From Candidatus Latescibacterota bacterium (GTDB taxonomy: Bacteria > JAAXHH01), in contig JAJEEG010000006.1 in NCBI GenBank assembly GCA_022821085.1, positions 2,687,330 to 2,751,329 of the forward strand: DNA of 64,000 nt, written 5' to 3'. A model generated the notes under the pieces. That model was not told where the DNA came from, did no database searches, and saw only the letters and a list, made by a program, of their open reading frames with translations. Every line of letters begins with the position of its first letter. Within the stretch, counting starts at the first letter, position 1. The position numbers were made by a program, and so were the translations under genes. Of this stretch, positions 33,813 through 42,423 are shown piece by piece.

Positions 33813-33848
33813 AAGAGGATTCCGGGATTTCCGGAATCCTCTTTTGTT
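33813..33848 (+). terminator. Rho-independent terminator of the TPR gene
   Basis: A perfect 13-bp stem (AAGAGGATTCCGG with CCGGAATCCTCTT) around a 5-base loop, followed by T residues. Strong, 54 bases after the stop. Confidence 0.9.
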
Positions 33849-33861
33849 ATGGCCAATTTGA

Positions 33862-33890
33862 TTGACACTCCTGTGGCCGGCTTCTATACT
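33862..33890 (+). promoter_or_regulatory. Near-consensus sigma-70 promoter
   Basis: TTGACA (33862-33867), a 17-base spacer and TATACT (33885-33890). The start near 33897 leads into the SPOR lipoprotein gene. Confidence 0.8.
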
Positions 33891-33949
33891 ACTCGTTGCC
33901 TTGACCCAAGCCTTCCCGCCCCGCGCCGTTGCCGATATGGATGCTTATC

Positions 33950-34462
33950 ATGCGGTATGACTTTCCGTTGAAAACGCCGTTTCAGGTGGTGTCGATGGTA
34001 GTGTGTCTCCTGTTCGGCATGTATCCGGCGGGCTGCACATGGCTGCTCGGGAAGCGGGAACCCGCCGCGGCGCCTCCAATGCCTCCACCCGAAGCCCAGG
34101 AACCCGAAGCACGGGTGCCCGATGACGACGCGTCAAGATCCGATGAGCCGTTGATCGGCGATCCGGCCGAAACGGCATCCGAAACATCCGTACCCGCCAC
34201 AGCAGCGGAATCCACCTGGGGATACAGAGTCCAGCTTTATTCGTTAACGACCCGCGAAGCGGCCGAAGCCGCGCTACAGCAGGTGGAGCGAACGCTGGCG
34301 GAATGGTCGTATGGCGTCTACATGGACGAGGAATCCGAAAGCTTCAAGGTGCGCGTGGGCGACTTCACGGAAAAGGCCGATGCCGATATCTTGCGCGATT
34401 GGTTGAGAACCAGGGGTTTCGTCGACGCCTGGACGGCCAGGACCCTCATTCAGACGCGCTGA
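33950..34462 (+). CDS. SPOR-domain lipoprotein
   Basis: About 170 residues. In-frame starts at 33929 (TTG), 33941 and 33950 (ATG) are possible; 33950 gives the simplest lipoprotein signal, with a hydrophobic VVSMVVCLLFGMY core and a YPAGC lipobox. A disordered Pro/Glu/Asp linker (~45-90) leads to a C-terminal SPOR-like domain (YRVQLYSLTTREAAEAALQQ ... YKVRVGDF-type, here FKVRVGDFTEKADADIL). SPOR domains bind denuded peptidoglycan at division sites. The aminotransferase follows 20 bases later. Confidence 0.75.
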   Translation: MRYDFPLKTPFQVVSMVVCLLFGMYPAGCTWLLGKREPAAAPPMPPPEAQEPEARVPDDDASRSDEPLIGDPAETASETSVPATAAESTWGYRVQLYSLTTREAAEAALQQVERTLAEWSYGVYMDEESESFKVRVGDFTEKADADILRDWLRTRGFVDAWTARTLIQTR

Positions 34463-34482
34463 CCGAAGGGAACACCACCTTT

Positions 34483-35673
34483 ATGCCCCCGCATCATGAT
34501 TCATTCGCACCGCTGGACCCCGGCCGGCGCGTCCTCATGGGGCCCGGACCGAGCGACATGCATCCCCGGGTCTACCAGGCCATGGGAGCTCCGCTGACCG
34601 GACACCTGGACCCGTATTTCATCGGGGTCATGGACGATACCAAAGCGCTGCTGCGGTACGTGTTCCAGACCGAAAACGCGATGACGCTCGCCATCTCCGC
34701 CACGGGTTCCGCCGGCATGGAGACATGCATCTGCAATCTCGTGGAGCCCGGTGACGAGGTACTCATCTGCGTGGGCGGGGTCTTCGGAGACCGCATGGCC
34801 CAGATGGCCGAACGCCACGGCGGGCGGCTGGTTCGCCTCGAATGCGAGCCGGGGCGGCCGTTTACGCCGGAACAGGTCCGGCAGGCGCTGGATGGATGCC
34901 GTCCCAAGGTCGTGGGTCTCGTACACGCGGAAACGTCCACGGGGGTGCTGCAACCTCTCGAGGAGATCATCCCCGTCATCCACGAGCACGGCGCCCTCGC
35001 CCTGGTCGACACCGTGGCCTCCCTGGGCGGAACGCCCGTCAAAGTCGACGCGTGGGGCATCGACGTCTGCTACACCGGAAGCCAGAAATGCCTGAGCGCC
35101 CCGCCGGGCCTGGCGCCCCTCACGATCAACGGCCGCGCGCTCGAGGCCATTGCCGCGCGCAAGACTCCTGTCGACAACTGGTACATGGACCTTTCCCTGA
35201 TCAACGCGTACTGGGACGGCGACCGGACCTATCACCATACCGCGCCGGTGAGCCTGTTCTACGCCCTGCGGGAAGCTCTCCTGCTCATCCACGAGGAGGG
35301 GCTGGAGAACGGCCACCGGAGGCACGCCGCGAACTACGAAGCGTTCCGGGCCGGAATCGACGCCATGGGCCTTGCGTTCTTCGTCGATCCGCGGCACCGC
35401 GCCCCGACCATCAACCCCGTCCTGGCCCCGGATGGGATCGACGAGGCCGCCGTGCGGAGCCGCCTGCTGAAGGATTACGGTCTCGAACTCGGGGGCGGCC
35501 TCGGCGCGTTGAAGGGCAAGGCCTGGCGCGTGGGGCTCATGGGCCAGTCCTCGCAGCGCGATCACGTCATCCTGTGCCTGGGCGCCCTCGAACAGGCCCT
35601 GCGCGCGGAAGGCCACGAAGTCGCCGGGAGCGGCGTGGCGGCGGCGAGCGCCGTATACACCGAGGAGGAATAA
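34483..35673 (+). CDS. Class V aminotransferase, alanine-glyoxylate/serine-glyoxylate type
   Basis: PLP enzyme of 396 residues; start MPPHHDSFAPLDPG at 34483. The family N-terminal MGPGPSDMHPRV, ATGSAGMETC near the cofactor, HAETSTGVLQPL, the VDTVASLGG Asp and the Schiff-base Lys in TGSQKCLSAPPGLAP (~200) are intact. Such enzymes transaminate alanine, serine or purine-derived ureidoglycine with glyoxylate. The neighbours (cupin, creatininase-family hydrolase) fit amino-compound breakdown, possibly ureide-like. The C-terminal ~15 residues are Ala/Gly-rich. Confidence 0.88.
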   Translation: MPPHHDSFAPLDPGRRVLMGPGPSDMHPRVYQAMGAPLTGHLDPYFIGVMDDTKALLRYVFQTENAMTLAISATGSAGMETCICNLVEPGDEVLICVGGVFGDRMAQMAERHGGRLVRLECEPGRPFTPEQVRQALDGCRPKVVGLVHAETSTGVLQPLEEIIPVIHEHGALALVDTVASLGGTPVKVDAWGIDVCYTGSQKCLSAPPGLAPLTINGRALEAIAARKTPVDNWYMDLSLINAYWDGDRTYHHTAPVSLFYALREALLLIHEEGLENGHRRHAANYEAFRAGIDAMGLAFFVDPRHRAPTINPVLAPDGIDEAAVRSRLLKDYGLELGGGLGALKGKAWRVGLMGQSSQRDHVILCLGALEQALRAEGHEVAGSGVAAASAVYTEEE

Positions 35674-35997
35674 ATGTATTTCGTCGAAGAGGAAAACATG
35701 TCCCAGAAGTCCATCGCCCCGGGCGTCAGCATCGCCGTGGCCGGCGGCGACCGGGCCCAGATGTCCTTCGTGACGCTCACGCCGGGATCGCAGGTGCCTA
35801 TACACGACCATCCCCACGAACAGCTGGGCGTGGTGCTGGAAGGTGAATTCGTCATGGTCATCGGCGGGGAAAGCCGGACCATCCGGACGGGCGACAAGTA
35901 CGTGATTCCCGGCGGGGTGCAGCACGGCGTGACCGAGGTTATGACCAGATCCGTCGCCCTGGACATATTCAGCCCGCCCCGGGAGGATTACGCTTAA
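35674..35997 (+). CDS. Cupin-domain protein
   Basis: A 107-residue single-domain cupin that starts directly after the aminotransferase stop, using the strong GAGGAGGAA within the end of that gene. The first cupin motif reads PIHDHPHEQLGVVLEGEF with H-x-H and a Gln/Glu ligand set, and the second is IPGGVQHGV. A metal site is therefore likely. It may be a small oxygenase, isomerase or sensor for the aminotransferase pathway. Confidence 0.8.
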   Translation: MYFVEEENMSQKSIAPGVSIAVAGGDRAQMSFVTLTPGSQVPIHDHPHEQLGVVLEGEFVMVIGGESRTIRTGDKYVIPGGVQHGVTEVMTRSVALDIFSPPREDYA

Positions 35998-36073
35998 TCG
36001 ATAATGACCGCGTCCGCGCCGATCGTCCAGCCGGACCCGACGCGGCCACCAGCCAACCAGTCAGGAGTAATTC

Positions 36074-36823
36074 ATGTCCGACGCCCTACCCCAAGACCGG
36101 CCCGTGCAACTCTGGAAAATGACCCGCAGGCAGTTCCGCGAGGGGATCTACGACGGCAACCTCAAGGGAGCGATCATCCCCACGGGCAGTACTGAACAGC
36201 ACAACGAGCACCTGGAGATGTCCCACGACACCGCCAGCGCCGTCCACGTGTCCGAACGCGCCGCGCAGGCGCTCTATCCCGAGGTCGTGGTCACCACGCC
36301 GCTGGCCATCGGCGTGTCGGAGCACTGGATGGACCACAAGGGTACGCTGACGACCCGGCCCGAGATCTTCACCGAACTCCTCTACGACGTGGCCGACAGT
36401 ATGAAACGGGGCGGGATCAACCATATCCTGGCCGTCAACGGCCACGCCGGGAACGCCGGTCCCGTCAATGCCGCGCTGGAGGACATTCAGACCCGCCTGG
36501 GCGTCAATTTCGCCTTCTGCAGCTACTGGGAAGCCTATACCCCGGAAATCGTCCGAAAGTACATGGACTCGAACAACTGTCCCGGCCACGCCAGCGAGTT
36601 CGAGACCTCCTTCGCCTACGCGGCCTTCCCGGGGCACGTCCACTGGGAGGGCGTCGACTATGATGCGGCCAGGCTGACCATCTCCCAGGCCGACCGGGCG
36701 GACCAGGATCGGGAATTCCACCACGAGGCCAAACTCGCCGACGCCGTGAAGGGACAGGGCATGATCGACGTGGCGGTCGACTGGGTCGCGGCCAGGATGA
36801 AAGCGATGATCGAGAGCACCTGA
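36074..36823 (+). CDS. Creatininase family hydrolase
   Basis: Creatinine amidohydrolase-fold metal hydrolase of 249 residues. Metal-site residues are visible in GSTEQHNEHLEMSHDT (Glu, His, Asp), AVNGHAGN (His) and ASEFETS (Glu). Relatives include creatininase, FAPy deformylase ArfB and mycofactocin peptidase MftE, so substrate is open. CAGGAG precedes the ATG. The gene ends 3 bases before the ABC ATPase, suggesting one operon with the transporter. Confidence 0.85.
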   Translation: MSDALPQDRPVQLWKMTRRQFREGIYDGNLKGAIIPTGSTEQHNEHLEMSHDTASAVHVSERAAQALYPEVVVTTPLAIGVSEHWMDHKGTLTTRPEIFTELLYDVADSMKRGGINHILAVNGHAGNAGPVNAALEDIQTRLGVNFAFCSYWEAYTPEIVRKYMDSNNCPGHASEFETSFAYAAFPGHVHWEGVDYDAARLTISQADRADQDREFHHEAKLADAVKGQGMIDVAVDWVAARMKAMIEST

Positions 36824-36826
36824 TCC

Positions 36827-37588
36827 GTGTCTGGCGAACCCAAACCCATTATCGCGTTTGAAGACGTAAGCAAGTGGTTCGGGACGTTCCAGGTGCTCCG
36901 GGACGTGGACCTGGGCATCGGCGAAGGGGAGTGCGTCGTCATCTGCGGTCCGTCCGGATCGGGCAAGTCCACGCTGATACGGTGCATCAACCGGCTGGAA
37001 ACCCACGATCAGGGCGCGGTCCGGGTCCACGGCGTCCCGCTGGGACCGGGCGAGCGGCTACCCCGCGAACTGCGCGGGAAGATCGGCATGGTGTTCCAGA
37101 GCTTCAATCTGTTCCCCCACATGACCGTCCTGCGGAACCTGGCCCTCGCCCCCATGCGCAACCTCGGGATGGATAAGGATAAGGCGGAGGAAACCGCCCT
37201 CGCCTACCTTGAGCGCGTGCATATCGGGGACCAGGCCGAAAAGTACCCCGACCAGCTTTCCGGCGGACAGCAGCAGCGCGTGGCGATCGCCAGGGCGCTG
37301 TGCATGCAGCCCGATATCCTGCTCTTCGACGAACCCACGTCGTCGCTCGATCCGGAGATGATCCGGGAGGTCCTCGACGTGATCTTCGAACTCACGGACA
37401 GCGGCATCACCATGGTCTGCGTGACCCACGAGATGGGATTCGCCCGCAAGGTCTCGGACCGGGTCGTCTTCATGGACCACGGCGAAATCGTCGAAAGCGC
37501 CGCGCCGGACGCGTTCTTCGACGCGCCCAGGGAAGAACGGACCCGGGCCTTCCTCAACCAGATCCTCCATTACGAGGCTTCGGCGTGA
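36827..37588 (+). CDS. Polar amino acid ABC transporter, ATP-binding subunit
   Basis: GlnQ/HisP-type ATPase of 253 residues from a GTG start at 36827. Walker A is GPSGSGKST, the signature is LSGGQQQRVAIARAL, Walker B is ILLFDEPTSSLDP, and the switch His is in CVTHEMGFA. It overlaps the first permease by GTGA. It powers the two permeases that follow; see the note on the missing binding protein. Confidence 0.95.
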   Translation: MSGEPKPIIAFEDVSKWFGTFQVLRDVDLGIGEGECVVICGPSGSGKSTLIRCINRLETHDQGAVRVHGVPLGPGERLPRELRGKIGMVFQSFNLFPHMTVLRNLALAPMRNLGMDKDKAEETALAYLERVHIGDQAEKYPDQLSGGQQQRVAIARALCMQPDILLFDEPTSSLDPEMIREVLDVIFELTDSGITMVCVTHEMGFARKVSDRVVFMDHGEIVESAAPDAFFDAPREERTRAFLNQILHYEASA

Positions 37589-38382
37589 TCGGGCCATTCC
37601 GCAGGCCGTGGGTCAGGCGAGCGCTGTCGAACTGGATCCAGCCGGCGGCCATCGCCGGCATCCTCGTCTTTGCGGTCATGCGCGGCGCCGAGAACATCAA
37701 CTACCGGTGGCAGTGGTACCGGGTGGACGACTTCCTGTTCACGTCCGAAAACGGATCCTGGGCCGCCGGCCCGCTGGTCCAGGGCCTGTTCGTCACCCTC
37801 GAGATTTCCGTTCTCAGCCTCGTCCTGACCCTCGTTATCGGGCTCGCGACCGCGCTGCTGCGGCTGTCTTCCTCCGTGGTCGGGCGCGGACTCGCCCGCG
37901 GGTACCTGGAACTGATCCGCAACACCCCCCTGTTGATCCAGCTTTACGTGATGTATTTCGTCCTCGGTCCGATCCTCGGCTGGGGACAGACCACGACGGC
38001 GATCGCGTGTCTCGCCGCGTTCCAGGGCGCCTATACGTCGGAGATCTTCCGGGCCGGCCTGCGGGCCATACCCCGGGGGCAGGTGGAGGCGGGGGACAGC
38101 CTGGGACTGACGCGCCTGGACAATTACCGGTACGTCATCCTGCCCCAGGTGCTCCGGAACATGCTGCCGCCGCTCACCAACGAGGCGGTATCGCTCGTGA
38201 AGAACTCCTCGATCGTCAGCGTCATCGCCATTTTCGACCTCACCACGCAGGGCCGGAACCTTATCGCGGATACCTTCCTGACTTTCGAGATCTGGCTGAC
38301 CGTGGCCGCGATCTACCTGGCCGTGACCCTGGCGCTGTCCACCGCGGCGGCCATGGCCGAACGCCGCAGGGCGGGCGCATGA
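37585..38382 (+). CDS. Polar amino acid ABC transporter, permease subunit 1
   Basis: HisM/GlnP-type permease of 265 residues starting at GTG 37585 (overlap with the ATPase stop); the longer open frame upstream is shadow. About five to six membrane helices. The EAA loop reads AIPRGQVEAGDSLGLTRLDNYRYVILPQVL and contacts the ATPase. An extra polar segment of ~50 residues lies between helix 1 and 2 (NYRWQWYRVDDFLF), as in the long permeases of YhdX/BztB-type systems. ATGA overlap with permease 2. Confidence 0.92.
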   Translation: MIGPFRRPWVRRALSNWIQPAAIAGILVFAVMRGAENINYRWQWYRVDDFLFTSENGSWAAGPLVQGLFVTLEISVLSLVLTLVIGLATALLRLSSSVVGRGLARGYLELIRNTPLLIQLYVMYFVLGPILGWGQTTTAIACLAAFQGAYTSEIFRAGLRAIPRGQVEAGDSLGLTRLDNYRYVILPQVLRNMLPPLTNEAVSLVKNSSIVSVIAIFDLTTQGRNLIADTFLTFEIWLTVAAIYLAVTLALSTAAAMAERRRAGA

Positions 38383-39281
38383 CGTCGACGATCGGTCAAA
38401 GGACGGGCCGGTTCCGGCCCACCCGGCTCGACGGGATACTGCTGGTCGGATTGGTCGCGGCGGCCGGCTGGATGTGGTACCGTTCGGCCGTCGGCGTGGC
38501 GTACCGCTGGGACTGGCCCCAGGCGCTTTCGACCGTTTTCGCAACCGGCGACGCCGGCGAAACGCCCTTCTTCCTGACGGGGATCTACGCGACCCTGCGG
38601 CTCAGCCTCTGGGGGGCGGTGCTGGCCAGTATACTGGGCGTTCTGATCGGCGTGGGCAGGTACGCCGGGGGGCGCACGCTGCGCATGTTCTGCGGGACCT
38701 ACATCCAGATCCTGCGCAACATCCCGCCCCTGGTGTTCATCTTCATCTTCTACTTCTTCATCAGCAGCCAGCTGATGCCCCTGCTGGGCCTGGACACCCT
38801 GTTCAACCGCCCCGCGGAGGAAGCCTCGGGATGGCAGCGCTTTCTCTTCGGCCCCCCGGCGCTCTGGGAGAACCTGGTCTCCGGCGTACTGTGCATCTCC
38901 TTCATCAGCGCCGCGTATATCGCCGAAGTCGTCCGCGCCGGCCTGGCCGCCATACCCCGCGGCCAGTGGGAGGCCGGGGAAAGCCTGGGCATACCGGCCC
39001 TGGACCGCTACCGGTTCGTCATCTTTCCCCAGGCACTGGCCCACATCGCGCCGCCGCTGACCGGCCAGTACATCTCCCTGGTGAAGGATTCGTCCATCGT
39101 CTCGCTCATCTCCGTCCAGGAACTGACCTTCGTCGGTTCGGAAATCGCCAATTCGAGCGGGCTGCTCTTCGAGGTGTGGCTGCTGGTGGCCTTCGTGTAC
39201 TTCCTGCTCTGCCTGTCTCTTTCCATCCTGCTCAGGCAGGTGGAACGGCGCATGACCCGGCACTTTCACCAGATCGCCTAG
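38379..39281 (+). CDS. Polar amino acid ABC transporter, permease subunit 2
   Basis: Second permease, 300 residues, starting at ATG 38379. It has the same architecture as subunit 1, including a long first periplasmic segment, and an EAA loop (AIPRGQWEAGESLGIPALDRYRF). Helices lie at ~20-40, ~75-100, ~110-130, ~175-195 and ~260-285. It forms a heterodimer with subunit 1. Its stop is 6 bases from the end of the convergent flavoprotein gene. No periplasmic binding protein gene follows or precedes the set. Confidence 0.92.
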   Translation: MTSTIGQRTGRFRPTRLDGILLVGLVAAAGWMWYRSAVGVAYRWDWPQALSTVFATGDAGETPFFLTGIYATLRLSLWGAVLASILGVLIGVGRYAGGRTLRMFCGTYIQILRNIPPLVFIFIFYFFISSQLMPLLGLDTLFNRPAEEASGWQRFLFGPPALWENLVSGVLCISFISAAYIAEVVRAGLAAIPRGQWEAGESLGIPALDRYRFVIFPQALAHIAPPLTGQYISLVKDSSIVSLISVQELTFVGSEIANSSGLLFEVWLLVAFVYFLLCLSLSILLRQVERRMTRHFHQIA

Positions 39282-39287
39282 GCAAGT

Positions 39288-40640
39288 CTACCGGCGCCGG
39301 TTTTCCGCGTCGATCCCTCCGCGTAATGGATCGAAAACCCGCTTCACCGTCTCGAACTGGCGTTCCAGGATCGCGGGCCTGCCCAGCAGCCGGTCGCTTA
39401 GCATGCGCGCCGCCACCGTGGCGTAGGCATTGCCCCGGCCCGTGAATCCGGCGACGATGTGGACGCCCGGCGTTTCCGTCTCGCCGACGAAGGGGCTGCT
39501 GTCGTAGGAGAAGCCCATGACACCGCCCCAGCGGTGGGAGCGGTCGAGGTTGGCCAGGTGGGGGAAGGCACCGTTGAACGCCCGGTCGTTCGTCCGCTGC
39601 ACCGCCCGCGTGGGACGCTCCTTGTACCCCCGGTACGTCCGGACCGGCTGGCCCGGCCGGCTTCGGCGCCGCAGGAAGTGGAATCCCCGCTCGGCGCGGA
39701 TGTGGTGATTCCGGCCCCCGCCGAATAGCAGTCGGCCGCCCTCCCCGGGCCCGTCGTGCAACTGACGCCAGAATTCCCAGCCATCGTTGGCGTAGAAGAC
39801 GCCGTTGAACAGCCGTTCGGAAACGGGTTCCGTCGTGAAGACCTGCCCCCGGTGGGGGATGATGCGCCGCTCGTACCGCGCATCGAGCTGCGGCGTGTAG
39901 GCGTTCATCCCGAGGAGCACGTGCTGTGTCCGGATCCTTCCACCCGGCGTATGCACGAGCAGTCCGCGGTCTTTCCGCTCGACCCCGGTGACCGGCGTGT
40001 CTTCGAAGAACCGGACGCCCAGTCCCCGCGCGGCGGCCGCGAGACCGCGCACGTATCTGACCGGGTGGAGTTCGCCGTCGAACTGGTTCCACAGAGCACC
40101 CGCCAGGAGCGGACTTCGCTTGATCTCGAAGAGTTCCTCCTCGTCCAGGTATGCGACCTCGAACCCGTCCTCCTGGAGCAGGCGGTACGACTGGACGATG
40201 CGTTCCAGCGGATTCTGGTGAGAACCGCGGTCCGGCCGCTTCATCGCCACCACGTAGCTGCCGTGCCGGTAGTAGTCGCATTGTATGGCGTACTTCTTCA
40301 TAAGACTGGCCATGAGGTCGTGGTTCTCGAGGGCGATCAACCACGCCTCCCGGGCCAGCCTCCTTCCGTCCTGGCCGTACAGGTCCGTCAGTTCCTCCAC
40401 GGCCTCGACGTAGTACTCGTGCGTCCCGGCCAGCATGAACCCGCCATTGCGGCCCGTCGCGCCCGAGGCGATCTCGCGCCGCTCGAGTACCGCCACGCTT
40501 GCGCCGCCCTCTGCCAGGAACAGGGCGCCGGTCACTCCCGTTACGCCGCCGCCGATCACGACGACGTCTACGTCCAGGTCCCCGGCCAGGGGATCGGAGG
40601 GTGTGTAAGGCCTGTCCAGCCAGTAGGAATCACGGATCAT
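39288..40640 (-). CDS. FAD-dependent amino acid oxidase-like oxidoreductase
   Basis: DAO-family flavoenzyme of 450 residues. The dinucleotide fold VDVVVIGGGVTGVTGALFLAEGG is at ~23-45, followed by the family GATGRNGGFMLAG motif. Late segments HRWGGVMGFSYDSSPFVGET and GFTGRGNAYATVAARML are the C-terminal FAD contacts. Relatives oxidise D-amino acids, sarcosine/glycine betaine-type N-methyl compounds or gamma-glutamylputrescine (PuuB). The location opposite an amino-acid transporter and a creatininase-family gene supports an N-methyl or amino substrate. Confidence 0.88.
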   Translation of the reverse strand: MIRDSYWLDRPYTPSDPLAGDLDVDVVVIGGGVTGVTGALFLAEGGASVAVLERREIASGATGRNGGFMLAGTHEYYVEAVEELTDLYGQDGRRLAREAWLIALENHDLMASLMKKYAIQCDYYRHGSYVVAMKRPDRGSHQNPLERIVQSYRLLQEDGFEVAYLDEEELFEIKRSPLLAGALWNQFDGELHPVRYVRGLAAAARGLGVRFFEDTPVTGVERKDRGLLVHTPGGRIRTQHVLLGMNAYTPQLDARYERRIIPHRGQVFTTEPVSERLFNGVFYANDGWEFWRQLHDGPGEGGRLLFGGGRNHHIRAERGFHFLRRRSRPGQPVRTYRGYKERPTRAVQRTNDRAFNGAFPHLANLDRSHRWGGVMGFSYDSSPFVGETETPGVHIVAGFTGRGNAYATVAARMLSDRLLGRPAILERQFETVKRVFDPLRGGIDAENRRR

Positions 40641-40875
40641 GGGGAGGTTTCCCGGGTCTAAATTGCGGTTTTCAACAAGAGACCATTGTGAAACAAACCA
40701 GATTATCGACGAGATTTTCAGCTGAATGTCGACGGTTAGGATATGGCCGTGACGCTCTTTGCGTCAAGTGCGACGTTGAGGTTGTACAACGTGATAAACG
40801 AAAACCGGGCCATATGGATTCAGTTGACATGGCCCAATAGCTTCCGGTAGTTTCTATCGGACATGATTCCGACCC

Positions 40876-41070
40876 ATGCCCAGGAAGATAAGAGAACTCA
40901 TAAGGGATCTGGTAAAAGCGGGATTCATAAATAGAGGTGGAAAGGGCAATCACAGAAACTTCGAACATCCAAGGGGAATGCGTGTTGTGGTTTCGGGCAA
41001 CTCCGGTGATGACGCCAAACACTATCAAGAACAAGAAGTATCGAGGAATATCGAGGAGTCGCTGAAATGA
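40876..41070 (+). CDS. hicA: HicA-like toxin
   Basis: A 64-residue double-stranded-RNA-binding-fold mRNA interferase candidate. IRELIRDLVKAGFINRGGKGNHRNFEHPRGMRVVVSG matches the HicA pattern, with the catalytic His in GNHRNF. The C-terminal helix (EVSRNIEESL) is where HicA has its IxKQ helix, though the usual leucine-rich ending is modified. It overlaps the antitoxin gene by ATGA. Upstream lies a 7-bp inverted repeat GGGCCAT/ATGGCCC (40807-40835), a possible operator. Base composition is AT-richer than the surroundings. Confidence 0.75.
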   Translation: MPRKIRELIRDLVKAGFINRGGKGNHRNFEHPRGMRVVVSGNSGDDAKHYQEQEVSRNIEESLK

Positions 41071-41303
41071 CCAGGAGCGCCAGGTACATTAAGATCGTAG
41101 AGTGGTCGGATGAGGATAAGTGTTTCATTGGCTACTGTCCCGGAATCATAGGGCCTTGTTGCCACGGCGATGATGAAATCGAAGTATACCGGGAACTGTG
41201 CCAGATCGTCGATGAATGGTTGGAGATCGCGAAGGAAGAAGACAGGGATTTACCACCCCCGACTATAGGCCGGAATCTTGCCGAATTGTTGGTGACCGTT
41301 TGA
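41067..41303 (+). CDS. hicB: HicB-like antitoxin
   Basis: A 78-residue protein starting in an ATGA overlap with hicA. It has the partial RNase H-like fold of HicB: IKIVEWSDEDKCFIGYCPGIIGPCCHGDDEIEVYRELCQIVDEWLE. The end (LPPPTIGRNLAELL) is the usual short tail, without an obvious C-terminal DNA-binding domain. It contains an unusual Cys trio (C near 24, CC near 31). Toxin-first order is normal for HicAB. Confidence 0.72.
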   Translation: MTRSARYIKIVEWSDEDKCFIGYCPGIIGPCCHGDDEIEVYRELCQIVDEWLEIAKEEDRDLPPPTIGRNLAELLVTV

Positions 41304-41343
41304 CTTGGCTGATTTGCGATAGAATGCGGAAGATCCGTCTCTA

Positions 41344-42243
41344 TCAGACCTCCAGCACTGCCGCGATCGTTTCGCCCTCGTGGACGCGGTTGAAGGTCCG
41401 CAGGACCAGCACGCGGCCGGACTGCGTGGATACGATCTCTTCCCGCCGATCGCCCAGCAGGTCGGTGACCACCCCGAATACATCACCGGGCTCGACGCGG
41501 TCCATCAGTTCGACCCAGGGTTCGAAGAAGCCTGGAAAGGGCGCGGGGTAGTTCAGCTGGATGTGTCCCGCGCCTTCCCGGTCGTCCTCCACCGTGTGCC
41601 GTATGATCGACGGCGGCTGGGTGCGTTCGATCATGCCCAGCACGCCCATGACGTTCAGGCACCCTTCGTAGTAGCCGTCGACACCCTCGGGATCGCAGTC
41701 CCCCGCACCCATCCATTCCGAATAGATCGCGGGAATGCCGGCGTCCCGGGCGATGGAGAGCGTGCGTCCGTCGTGCCCCGCGTACGTGCCCCAGACGACC
41801 GGCATGTTGAAAGCACGGGCCATCTCCCGCTGCCGCGCCAGGACATCGGGATCGGGATGCAGCATGTACCCCACCGTCGGGTAGAACCTCGAGATCAGCC
41901 CGCCGCTGTGCAGATCGATCAGGAAGTCGGCTTCGCGGATCAGCGCGCTCACCGCGAACGCAACGCGCTCCGTGATGGTGCCGTCTTCCCGGCCGGGGCA
42001 GGTCCGGGCCAGGTCCAGGCCGTCCTCCGCGGTTCGCTGGCCGCGCCAGTAGGCCGCCTCGTTGACGACCGGGATCAGGGTGACCGTGCCGCGGAGTTCA
42101 CCGGGATCCAGGGTCTCTTTCAGCCGCCGTATGGCCCACATGGATTCGAATTCGTCGCCGTGTATACCTCCGAGGATGAGCAGTTTCGGGCCGGACGCTT
42201 TCCCGGTAATGGCAACAGACTTCAACTTGACGGGGCCTGACAT
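41344..42243 (-). CDS. Succinylglutamate desuccinylase/aspartoacylase family hydrolase
   Basis: Zinc carboxypeptidase-fold deacylase (M14 relative), 299 residues. The zinc motif GGIHGDEFE (~25-33) and the DLHSGG His (~112) are intact, followed by a C-terminal beta-domain (GEG.. VLRTFNRVHEGETIA). AAGGAG lies before the ATG. Family members deacylate N-acyl amino acids. The position after the amino-acid transporter and oxidase suggests work on an acylated amino compound. Its stop is 40 bases from the end of hicB on the opposite strand. Confidence 0.85.
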   Translation of the reverse strand: MSGPVKLKSVAITGKASGPKLLILGGIHGDEFESMWAIRRLKETLDPGELRGTVTLIPVVNEAAYWRGQRTAEDGLDLARTCPGREDGTITERVAFAVSALIREADFLIDLHSGGLISRFYPTVGYMLHPDPDVLARQREMARAFNMPVVWGTYAGHDGRTLSIARDAGIPAIYSEWMGAGDCDPEGVDGYYEGCLNVMGVLGMIERTQPPSIIRHTVEDDREGAGHIQLNYPAPFPGFFEPWVELMDRVEPGDVFGVVTDLLGDRREEIVSTQSGRVLVLRTFNRVHEGETIAAVLEV

Positions 42244-42365
42244 GGCGTTCTCCTTGGATTATATTCGTGCGTAGCCCGGTTTCCCGACCGCGACGGCTTC
42301 TCAGTTCCGTGCGCCAGAATATAGGGATGAGAAAGGTCCCGATCAAGCGATGCCCACAGGTTGTA

Positions 42366-42423
42366 AACGGCCGAAACGCGGAAAACGGCTGAACACGGAT
42401 AACGGCTGAACACGGATAACGGC
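42366..42423 (+). repeat. 17-bp tandem repeat directly before the 42424 gene
   Basis: AACGGCTGAACACGGAT occurs exactly at 42384-42400 and 42401-42417, with a diverged copy before (42366) and the first six bases of another ending at the ATG. The repeat fills the place of a ribosome site, and none is visible. Confidence 0.85.
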
